Assembly: GCA_937884735.1 (NCBI GenBank)
Contig: CAKZYI010000587.1
Coordinates: 1 to 5,745 of the forward strand
DNA length: 5,745 nucleotides
Reading direction: 5' to 3'
Source: an uncultured Pleurocapsa sp.
GTDB taxonomy: Bacteria > Cyanobacteriota > Cyanobacteriia > Cyanobacteriales > Xenococcaceae
Part shown: in pieces, positions 1 to 5,358 of the stretch
Layout of the letters: every line of letters begins with the position of its first letter
How positions within the stretch are numbered: the stretch's first letter is position 1
The notes under the pieces: model-generated
Told to the model about the DNA's origin: nothing
Database searches by the model: none
The model's input: the letters and a program-made list of their open reading frames with translations, nothing else
Position numbers and translations under genes: made by a program

Positions 1-502
1 CAGCTAAAACTAATCTTCCCATTACCTCTCCCTCCCTACCAACATAAGCTATAGCGCGATCGCGAGTGCGAAATTCGGCATTAAAAGGCTTTATTTGTGA
101 TCCTGCTTGCTTTTGATTAGGAAATCTATCTTTCGCTCGGGCTAGGGCAACATTATAGCTTTCGCCATAGGGTGCGGGATTATCCAGAGTATAAGCCAGT
201 CTCAAGCCAGACCAACTAATTTTACCTGGTAGAGGAGGAGCAATCGTTAAATTTTCTTCAACGCTATCGCGATCCATCGGACGATTGAAAGTCAAAATAA
301 AAGCCCGATCTTGTCCACCGATAGTTTTATTATCCCAGCTAAAACTATTGACTCTAGCCCCTGCATGAAACAGACAGTCATCCTTGCAACCAGTTCCACC
401 CCAGATTAATAACCCTATAGCAAGGGCTAATAGGGCGATTAAGGCGATCGCTAATTTATCTATTGGTTGAGCTAATCTAGATCGATATACCGATTCACTC
501 AT
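1..502 (-). CDS. Membrane-anchored SbsA-type Ig-like domain protein (N-terminal part, cut by window edge)
   Basis: The reading frame starts at an ATG at 502-500 and stays open for 167 codons to the left edge, so the C-terminus is missing. After a short basic cytoplasmic start (MSESVYRSR) there is one hydrophobic segment at about residues 17-36 (LAIALIALLALAIGLLIW), which suggests a single membrane anchor. Residues about 52-160 resemble a bacterial Ig-like domain of the SbsA/Big_5 type, with the patterns FILTFNRPMD, ISWSGLRLAYTL and PAPYGESYNV followed by FRTRDRAIAYVG. In related cyanobacterial proteins, as I recall them, this domain precedes a WD40/TolB-like beta-propeller, which would lie outside the window. 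Just after the membrane segment is a Cys-Lys-Asp-Asp-Cys motif that could form a disulfide if that side is periplasmic. Function is unknown. The gene is separated from the Fic gene, on the same strand, by 91 bp. Confidence 0.8.
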   Translation of the reverse strand, partial: MSESVYRSRLAQPIDKLAIALIALLALAIGLLIWGGTGCKDDCLFHAGARVNSFSWDNKTIGGQDRAFILTFNRPMDRDSVEENLTIAPPLPGKISWSGLRLAYTLDNPAPYGESYNVALARAKDRFPNQKQAGSQIKPFNAEFRTRDRAIAYVGREGEVMGRLVLA

Positions 503-593
503 AAATTAAATATTTTAGTCTAATTTAAATAATATTTCGTATTACTGCGATCAAAGAAAATTCATCAAAACGTTTTTCCTGACATACATTGTC

Positions 594-1592
594 CTATACT
601 CTAACAAGAGTCATTAGTGGTTCAAAAGAATATAATGCTGCTTTTCTGCCTGAAGCATCTTCAACTACATTTATTAAATTTTCTTCCAAAAGAATTCTGG
701 TAAATCGAGCAGCAGTTGCTCTAGGAATACCGCTATTACCTGTGAATCTATTATTCCGAAATACTGGATTGGTAAACACAAAATCGAGAGCGTTAAAACT
801 GTATTTGGAAGATAAAATATCGGAAAATCTAATTTTCATTTCCTCGTATAATTCTCTGATGCTTTCTGCGATGGCAAGATTTCTAATTGCTTGTTGCTCG
901 ATTGCCTCCAGAAAGAAGATACACCATTCTTTCCAATCATTGTTACGAGATACATTTCTCATTACGCTTGTATATTGCTTTTTATTTTCTTCTAAATATC
1001 CACTAATGTAAAAATGGGGTTCTGATATTGTTTGCGAAGACCATAGCATCAACGTAATTAACATCCTACCGATACGACCATTGCCATCTTGAAAAGGATG
1101 TAATGCTTCAAATTCAATATGTGTCAAAGCTATTTTGACTAAGTTTGGATGATTGCTTTGTTCTACGTACACAAACAATCGAGCCAGTCCATCTTGTAAT
1201 TGTTCTGGATTAATAGGAATGAATAGGATATTTCTTTTGAGAGAATCAGTTAAATAATTTTGTTCGGTTTTAAATTTGCCTGGAGATTTAGATGCGCCTC
1301 TTCCATAAGATAACAACTTTTGATGAATACCCTTTAGCAAAGATTGAGATGGAAGATAGCCATCTATTATTGCTTGCTGTGCTGCTTTTAAAGCTCTTTG
1401 GTAAAGAAGAGTTTTAATAACTTCAGACCTAACTTGCAGAGTAGAAGATTCTAATTCATCATCGCGATCTGCTTTGTATTTAAGAATTTCGTCCATTGTA
1501 CTAACTGTTCCTTCCATCCTGGAAGATATTACCGTCTCTTGATTTCTCAAAGGAGTTAATAGGATTTCGCTGTTATACATTCCTTTGAGCAT
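594..1592 (-). CDS. Fic/DOC-family protein, probable class II AMPylase; 5' end damaged or non-standard start
   Basis: Fic proteins usually transfer AMP from ATP to a hydroxyl side chain of a target protein. Counting from the ATG at 1592 (332 aa), the complete catalytic motif HPFQDGNGRIGR is at residues 165-176, with catalytic His165, Asp169 and the phosphate-binding GNGR. A target-binding flap (ILFIPINPEQ, about 122-131) precedes it. The inhibitory motif S-x-x-x-E-G is at 23-28 (SSRMEG), so this is the class whose inhibitory helix lies in the same chain. Residues about 265-328 look like a C-terminal winged helix (SGIPRATAARFTRILLEENLI). The ATG at 1592 is probably not the original start. The frame stays open to 1745, and the 42 codons upstream (from ATA at 1718) read like the usual N-terminus of this family (YHYDKFPSEHLDYGQF). 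A 374-aa product would fit the family length better. No ATG, GTG or TTG exists there. The gene is either expressed from ATA, truncated, or dying. No separate antitoxin gene is adjacent. Its target is unknown. Confidence 0.88.
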   Translation of the reverse strand: MLKGMYNSEILLTPLRNQETVISSRMEGTVSTMDEILKYKADRDDELESSTLQVRSEVIKTLLYQRALKAAQQAIIDGYLPSQSLLKGIHQKLLSYGRGASKSPGKFKTEQNYLTDSLKRNILFIPINPEQLQDGLARLFVYVEQSNHPNLVKIALTHIEFEALHPFQDGNGRIGRMLITLMLWSSQTISEPHFYISGYLEENKKQYTSVMRNVSRNNDWKEWCIFFLEAIEQQAIRNLAIAESIRELYEEMKIRFSDILSSKYSFNALDFVFTNPVFRNNRFTGNSGIPRATAARFTRILLEENLINVVEDASGRKAALYSFEPLMTLVRV

Positions 1593-1718
1593 TTGGTCGT
1601 ATCTGACTACTGCATCTGTTGCTTTGACTAGTTGCTCGACAAATTGTCCGTAATCAAGATGTTCGGACGGAAATTTATCGTAGTGATAATTGACGGCTTG
1701 GTCTAGTTTAAGCTCTAT
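1593..1718 (-). other. In-frame N-terminal extension of the Fic protein lacking a standard start codon
   Basis: Reading upstream of the ATG at 1592 in the same frame gives 42 further codons to ATA (1718-1716), and nine more to the TAA at 1748-1746. None is ATG, GTG, TTG or CTG. The translation includes NYHYDKFPSEHLDYGQF and KATDAVVRYDQM, which match the conserved N-terminal region of this Fic family. The ATA sits where a methionine would be expected (ATA-GAG-CTT-AAA), so one G-to-A change of an ancestral ATG would explain it. A candidate promoter at 1755-1783 would give a leader of roughly 30 nt to this ATA. Confidence 0.6.
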
Positions 1719-1754
1719 TGCTGTACTTTCTAGACTTAGCGATGTTTAGATATT

Positions 1755-1783
1755 AATATAGTATAAAATTTTACTCCAAACAA
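1755..1783 (-). promoter_or_regulatory. Candidate sigma-70-type promoter of the Fic gene
   Basis: On the minus strand there is a -35-like TTGTTT (1783-1778), a spacer of exactly 17 bp, and a -10-like TATATT (1760-1755, five of six consensus bases). The predicted transcription start near 1748 is about 30 nt upstream of the ATA codon at 1718, consistent with an original start there and not at 1592. The -35 is only a partial match in very AT-rich DNA, so a chance occurrence is possible. Confidence 0.4.
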
Positions 1784-1784
1784 C

Positions 1785-1820
1785 TTTGTCTCTAAGATTT
1801 GTTATTTTTTGAGAGACAAA
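1785..1820. repeat. Perfect 9-bp inverted repeat (hairpin) between TIGR03943 and Fic genes
   Basis: The arms TTTGTCTCT (1785-1793) and AGAGACAAA (1812-1820) are exact reverse complements around an 18-nt AT-rich loop. The repeat lies 30 bp past the stop of the TIGR03943 gene and just upstream of the proposed Fic promoter. It could be a weak terminator for the permease operon or a protein-binding site. No clear T-tract follows the second arm in the minus direction, so a standard intrinsic terminator is doubtful. Repeats of this size arise by chance in AT-rich DNA. Confidence 0.4.
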
Positions 1821-1850
1821 TAGATTAGATGCTCGTCGATTTACTTCAAA

Positions 1851-2639
1851 CTAACGATAGCTATAAGGATCTGCTGGTGTTGGAATAGTTTCGATCGCCT
1901 TTGCTTCAATTACTACAGAACGCTTTTCGGTAATCGCATTAGTCTCAATTCGATCTTTAACTGGTAGGGTTTCAGCGATCGCAATTCCTTCAACTGTCAG
2001 CCAACTATCTACGGGATAGTTGCTACGGCTGGCATCTAGTTTAACGGGAATACCGATGGGATAGGCATCTACGGCGCAACAGGTAATTACAAAACGCGAA
2101 AGCATAATATAGTTATCGGGGAGTTCTGGCAAATGCAGTACAAAGCCTGTAATGTTGGCTGGTTGTCCGCTATAGGCATCGGGTTCGGGATAGGCGTTAA
2201 TCGTCCGTATCCATTCAATCAGCGATCGCTCTTCAGGCTTGGTAGCAGTACGAAAGGCTTGGGGCTGAATGGTAGTGAGAGGTAGATCGCCTACGCCTCT
2301 TTTGAGGGCGGTTTGGCTGGTTAAAATTTTCGGCGGAATGATTAATCCTGCGATCGCTACTAATAATAGTAAGCTACTGCCTAAACCAGGAGGAAATAAG
2401 CTAATGTGTTCGCTATTTTTTTGCAGCTTGTTATTCAAAATCGACTTGACTTTGATAGTGCCTAAAATAATTAAAACTATGCCACTGCCTAATACTAAAC
2501 TGAAGTAGTTAGGATGAATTAGTAACTTATACTGTCCTGTAAAAGAATATTTTAAGAGCAGAGTTCCCCAAGCTAGTAAGCCCAATCCCTCTAGCCAAGA
2601 GAATATTTTTTGCTTGTTTGAAATAGATTTTGAACGCAT
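1851..2639 (-). CDS. TIGR03943/DUF1980-family putative permease subunit (YcgQ-like)
   Basis: This 262-aa protein is the usual partner of PF03773 permeases, and here it follows that gene after 12 bp, which indicates co-transcription and probably a two-subunit membrane complex. The N-terminal part has about three hydrophobic segments (residues about 15-32, 45-62 and 86-103). The C-terminal half (about 125-262) is soluble and beta-rich, resembling a small OB-like domain, with the family hallmark RFVITCCAVDAYPIGIPV around Cys187-Cys188. The adjacent cysteines are candidate metal or thiol ligands. The C-terminus ends in DPYSYR, like the Pro-Tyr-rich tails I associate with the family. Length is normal and no lesions are visible. 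The transported substrate is not established. From memory, relatives have been linked to zinc or other metal homeostasis by gene neighbourhood; I could not check this here. The ATG at 2639-2637 is used as the start. Confidence 0.88.
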   Translation of the reverse strand: MRSKSISNKQKIFSWLEGLGLLAWGTLLLKYSFTGQYKLLIHPNYFSLVLGSGIVLIILGTIKVKSILNNKLQKNSEHISLFPPGLGSSLLLLVAIAGLIIPPKILTSQTALKRGVGDLPLTTIQPQAFRTATKPEERSLIEWIRTINAYPEPDAYSGQPANITGFVLHLPELPDNYIMLSRFVITCCAVDAYPIGIPVKLDASRSNYPVDSWLTVEGIAIAETLPVKDRIETNAITEKRSVVIEAKAIETIPTPADPYSYR

Positions 2640-2651
2640 TATGTTCGATCT

Positions 2652-3650
2652 TTATCCTAAGAAATAACTATAGGCTAGGGTAAAAATAAATGTTAGTTGA
2701 GCGACTAAAGTAAAAATATAAATAATAATCTTTGGTTTAAAAATTGATGCCATTAGACCAATGCTTTTAATATCAATCGTTGGACCAAAGACCAAAAAAG
2801 CGAGTAGAGAACCACTGGTAAAAGTAGAGGCAAAAGACAGAGCAAAAAAAGAATCTACCGTTGAGCAAATTGAGACAATTGCTGCCAATAGCATCATCGC
2901 CACAATCGAGGTTATTGTATCGTGACCCAAACCTAAAATAATTTCACGGGGTACGAACACTTGAATTATGGCTGCGATCGCACTACCAAAAATTAACATC
3001 CCTCCTAGTTCGCTAAATTCTTGGAGTAGGTTAGTAAAAAACAACTGCCATTTAGTCTTAAGGTTGCTGGCATTATCTGACTGAACACCTACTGATAAAG
3101 AATCATCAAAAGGAATTGGTTTACCCTGCCCCAGCAAAAAAGTACCAGATTGCAATAGTGGCGATCGATCTAGTTTGACATCAACTATCGGCTTCATTCT
3201 TTTAGCAAAAGACGTTTGTAATAATTCACGGGTATCTGGTTGGATGCTAAACACACAACCGACAATAGTTGCGATCGCACTAGAAAATAGTACTCTAAAA
3301 ATTACGATGCTTGGGCGATCTCCAAAAGCAATCCAAGTAGACCAAATTACAATCGGGTTAATTGTCGGTGCGGCTAAGAGAAAAGATATCGCTACAGATG
3401 GAGGAACTCTAGCCAATAGTAGTCTTCTGGCGACGGGAACATTACCACATTCACAGACAGGAAATAAAAAGCCGATGCAGCTACCCACAATAGAGCCTAG
3501 TAGGGGATTTTTGGGTAATTTGGCAATTAACTGCTTTTCACTAATCAGAAATAATAGCCCACTAGAAAGCAACACCCCCAATAACAAAAAAGGCATTGCT
3601 TCAACCAATAAACTAAGAAATAACGTGAAAGCATCGTGCAGTTGATTCAT
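2652..3650 (-). CDS. PF03773-type (DUF318/COG0701) membrane permease, YcgR/YraQ-like
   Basis: This is an integral membrane protein of 332 aa starting at the ATG at 3650-3648. The frame can be read two codons further to TTG at 3656, but the ATG is the more natural start. Counting from the ATG, about eight hydrophobic segments are visible (roughly 10-36, 50-66, 84-108, 115-135, 210-233, 248-268, 280-293, 308-331). The family signature FPVCECGNVPVARRLL is at 63-78, with the Cys-Glu-Cys pair at 66-68. Further conserved-looking blocks are APTINPIVIWSTWIAFG (about 94-110), CSTVDSFFALSFA (about 262-274) and FGPTIDIKS (about 288-296). A hydrophilic cytoplasmic or periplasmic loop of about 70 residues separates the two four-helix halves. 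Some PF03773 members export organoarsenicals (ArsP), but pairing with TIGR03943 marks this as the YcgR-like branch, whose substrate is unknown. It is the first gene of a two-gene operon with the TIGR03943 gene. Confidence 0.9.
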   Translation of the reverse strand: MNQLHDAFTLFLSLLVEAMPFLLLGVLLSSGLLFLISEKQLIAKLPKNPLLGSIVGSCIGFLFPVCECGNVPVARRLLLARVPPSVAISFLLAAPTINPIVIWSTWIAFGDRPSIVIFRVLFSSAIATIVGCVFSIQPDTRELLQTSFAKRMKPIVDVKLDRSPLLQSGTFLLGQGKPIPFDDSLSVGVQSDNASNLKTKWQLFFTNLLQEFSELGGMLIFGSAIAAIIQVFVPREIILGLGHDTITSIVAMMLLAAIVSICSTVDSFFALSFASTFTSGSLLAFLVFGPTIDIKSIGLMASIFKPKIIIYIFTLVAQLTFIFTLAYSYFLG

Positions 3651-3750
3651 AAACAATAGTCTGTATCATTACTTTTATAGGACTAGCAAGTACCAGTAAT
3701 GAGTGCCATTTAATTTTAAAGATTCAGTTTCGTTTATTGCTAAAATTCAC

Positions 3751-3808
3751 AAATTGCCATAATTAACTGTTTTAAACTTTAAGGCTTAAAAAGCCAAAAT
3801 GGCAATTT
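3751..3808. repeat. 10-bp perfect inverted repeat enclosing a small GC hairpin
   Basis: AAATTGCCAT (3751-3760) and ATGGCAATTT (3799-3808) are exact reverse complements 38 nt apart. Inside lies a second hairpin, GGCTT-AAA-AAGCC (3783-3795). The structure spans the eroded tail of the metallophosphoesterase remnant and lies about 100 bp upstream of the permease start. In a transcript running from the remnant into the permease gene it could form a leader structure. No T-tract follows, so it is not a standard terminator. One such repeat by chance in a window of this size is plausible. Confidence 0.35.
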
Positions 3809-4146
3809 TCTGACCACTGTATAATTTTGCCAGATATCAAATCTCAAAGTAGTTTAGCGGTTTCTTTGCCAAAGCGATCAATTAATTGTGTTGGTTCGGC
3901 GGTCGAACCCAAACCGTGTAAAGCAAAGCATTGTTTTTCCCACTAACCCATGCATACTTGGGGTTCTAATTCTTTAGGTAAAGGGTTTTGAATTTGTTTA
4001 ATTACTTTTTTACTATCTGGGTTAGCTGCGATGATATCACCCAAGATATACAATGCTTCTACTAGAACGCGCTGGCGTTTGATATCTGTCAATACTGCCT
4101 CATAAGCTGCGATATTTCCTTCAATTCCGCTTAAAATTGCCCACAT
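3772..4146 (-). pseudogene. Decayed cyanobacterial metallophosphoesterase-like gene with two Trp-to-stop nonsense codons
   Basis: From the ATG at 4146-4144 the frame reads 67 codons (MWAILSGIEGNIAAYEAVL, then ALYILGDII and ELEPQVCMG) and meets TAG at 3945-3943. The same frame then continues as WEKQCFALHGLGSTAEPTQL up to TGA at 3846-3844, and again as DLISGKIIQWSENCHFGF to TAA at 3774-3772. The three pieces join without frameshift and resemble the N-terminal half of a metallophosphatase family common in cyanobacteria, in which the sequence around the first stop is Gly-Trp-Trp-Glu and around the second Leu-Leu-Trp-Asp (from memory of the family). Both stops would then be TGG changed to TAG and TGA. 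The rest of the gene is lost or unrecognisable. The usual DxHG metal-binding start (SDIHGN) appears here as SGIEGN, so even an intact version might not have had normal phosphatase chemistry. It is on the same strand as the permease pair, and a Fur/Zur-like box precedes it. Confidence 0.75.
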
Positions 4147-4161
4147 AAACCCGTGTGTTTT

Positions 4162-4181
4162 TGAGAACGATTATCATTATA
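4162..4181 (-). promoter_or_regulatory. Fur/Zur-type 7-1-7 box abutting a perfect -10 element
   Basis: TGAGAACGATTATCA (4162-4176) matches 12 of the 14 defined bases of the Fur-family 7-1-7 consensus TGATAATnATTATCA. Next to it, on the minus strand, is a perfect TATAAT (4181-4176) that shares one base with the box. A repressor bound here would cover the -10 and start region of a promoter reading toward the metallophosphoesterase remnant and the permease pair. No good -35 is seen 16-18 bp upstream. Fur (iron) and Zur (zinc) cannot be told apart from sequence alone. The box is about 180 bp upstream of the AraC gene on the other strand, so it may or may not affect that gene. Confidence 0.6.
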
Positions 4182-4244
4182 TCCACAATATTCATGAGAG
4201 TTTGGTTAGATTATGCCACTATTCATAGATAAGATCGAATTAAA

Positions 4245-4273
4245 TTGACATAATATTTAGTACTTATTTGATT
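4245..4273 (+). promoter_or_regulatory. Possible promoter of the AraC-family gene (perfect -35, weak -10)
   Basis: A perfect TTGACA is at 4245-4250 in the gap upstream of the AraC-family gene. Seventeen bases later lies only TTGATT (4268-4273), a poor -10. A better -10-like TAATAT at 4287-4292 is too far from this -35 to be paired with it. An activator-dependent promoter would fit a weak -10, but this is a low-confidence call. Confidence 0.3.
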
Positions 4274-4352
4274 TTATGCTTGATACTAATATGGATATTC
4301 CGTCTTTTTTCAGCTTAAAATGCAATATCTCTAGTGCGATCGCAATTATCCA

Positions 4353-5258
4353 ATGGCAAAATCAACTAGTCTTGACCAAAATTTTAAAGATAGGCTTTTA
4401 TCGTTAGTCGAACTTCATGAATTTGACAGCTTGAGCTTAAAAGAGGCAGTTACGATTGAAAAGTTAGGTACTTTAACCAAATTATCAATACGCCATCGAC
4501 AATGTATCCGAGAACTTACCTTAGAAAAGCCGATTATAGTAGTCGTCTTACGGGGAAGTAAAATGATTTATCTCGACGATCGCCAATATCTCTTTCAGCC
4601 AGGAGAATTATTTTGTGTGCCTCCTAAGATCGCTATTACTGTAATCAACCAGCCAGACGAGAAAGATAGTCGTTATCTAGCTTTGGTTTTGGAACTATCT
4701 TCACCTTTACTAGAAAGAATCAGATCGGCTTATCCCCAACTAATCGATGGCACTAGCTACGAACCACAGCTACAGTTCAAAATTCCTCTAACCCCAGATT
4801 TAGCCAACTCTTTGGTCTATTTATTAGAAAGTGCGTTAAATGACATGAGCAACCATAACTTATATCTGAATGAGCATCGGGTAATGGAAGTAGTGCTATT
4901 GTTGCTGAACAGCGAATGGCGGGGACAATTGTTACAGATTATCTGTCCCGATCTACCAATTCGCGTTGCCAATATTTTATGTCAAGATCTATCCCAGCCC
5001 TGGACAACTGCCAAATTAGCAGCAGAACTAAATATCAGCGTTTCCACCCTTAAACGTCAGCTAAAAAAGCACCAGACTAGCTTTCGCCAAATACTCACCG
5101 CAGCCAGAATGGAGAAAGCGATGGAACTAATTCAACAAGACGAATGTGCGATCGCTCAAGTAGCTATAGCTTGTGGTTACGAATCCCCTTCTCGTTTTGC
5201 TAGCCGTTTTTATCAATACTTTGAGATCAAACCAACTCAAGTTAAGCGTAATCCCTAA
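4353..5258 (+). CDS. AraC-family transcriptional regulator with AraC_N (YqhC-type) sensor domain
   Basis: This intact 301-aa gene starts at the ATG at 4353, the first ATG after an in-frame TAG at 4332-4334. Residues about 35-190 form a cupin-like sensor domain resembling AraC_N (PF06719), with the pattern PIIVVVLRGSKMIYLDD, then PGELFCVPP and LALVLELSSPLLERI. Residues about 205-300 are the double helix-turn-helix DNA-binding domain. The first HTH is at about 217-237 (TTAKLAAELNISVSTLKRQL) and the second at about 266-292 (IAQVAIACGYESPSRFASRF), followed by the family ending IKPTQVKR. Length is typical. It is divergent from the metallophosphoesterase remnant and permease operon, and it lies 94-100 bp upstream of the PEBP-like gene on the same strand. 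Either could be a target, but nothing in the sequence settles this. The effector is unknown. A HIP1 palindrome sits just upstream of the start codon and another inside the gene. Confidence 0.92.
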   Translation: MAKSTSLDQNFKDRLLSLVELHEFDSLSLKEAVTIEKLGTLTKLSIRHRQCIRELTLEKPIIVVVLRGSKMIYLDDRQYLFQPGELFCVPPKIAITVINQPDEKDSRYLALVLELSSPLLERIRSAYPQLIDGTSYEPQLQFKIPLTPDLANSLVYLLESALNDMSNHNLYLNEHRVMEVVLLLLNSEWRGQLLQIICPDLPIRVANILCQDLSQPWTTAKLAAELNISVSTLKRQLKKHQTSFRQILTAARMEKAMELIQQDECAIAQVAIACGYESPSRFASRFYQYFEIKPTQVKRNP

Positions 5259-5358
5259 AAATGAACTAAACGGGCGCAATTATGAACCAAAATGTACTCT
5301 TCGTGATCGCTTTTTAACAGCACAATACAAAGTATTAAACACTATTCGGTTGATGATA

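Larger units (their letters stand above)
56..5155. repeat. Nine HIP1 palindromes (GCGATCGC) dispersed through the window
   Basis: Exact copies begin at 56, 444, 1975, 2222, 2350, 2974, 3271, 4336 and 5148. About 0.1 would be expected in random sequence of this length. This is the cyanobacterial HIP1 signature. Eight are inside coding sequence and one (4336) lies just upstream of the AraC start codon. None lies between 452 and 1974, which covers the whole Fic gene. Confidence 0.95.

Noticed and set aside
567..576. Palindrome AAAACGTTTT between the Fic stop and the Ig-like gene
   Set aside because: It is short and low in GC, with no T-tract arrangement fitting a terminator. It is likely chance in AT-rich DNA.
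589..1011. Plus-strand open frame of 140 codons
   Set aside because: It lies antisense inside the Fic gene, has no recognisable domain, and the minus strand carries the complete Fic motif.
2269..2508. Plus-strand open frame of 79 codons
   Set aside because: It is antisense within the TIGR03943 gene and has no family features.
3175..3645. Plus-strand open frame of 156 codons
   Set aside because: It is antisense to the permease gene, whose membrane segments and signatures are clear. The composition looks like a shadow frame.
3651..3656. TTG start giving a permease longer by two residues
   Set aside because: The ATG at 3650 is a stronger start and yields a normal N-terminus.
3657..3720. Possible promoter just upstream of the permease (TTGCTA with a weak -10 about 17 bp on)
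   Set aside because: The -10 candidates match only about half of the consensus, so no promoter is called, although one cannot be excluded.
3772..4146. Alternative genetic code with stop codons read as tryptophan
   Set aside because: Two different stops (TAG and TGA) would need recoding, while TAG ends the Fic and TIGR03943 genes and TAA ends the permease and AraC genes normally.
4291..4404. Small plus-strand frame (37 codons, ATGGATATTCCG start) overlapping the AraC start in another frame
   Set aside because: The peptide has no recognisable feature. A translated leader is possible but there is no support beyond the open frame.
5173..5352. Upstream extension of the PEBP frame into the end of the AraC gene
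   Set aside because: The peptide before ATG 5353/5359 has no signal peptide or homology, and the typical MRK signal sequence begins at 5359.
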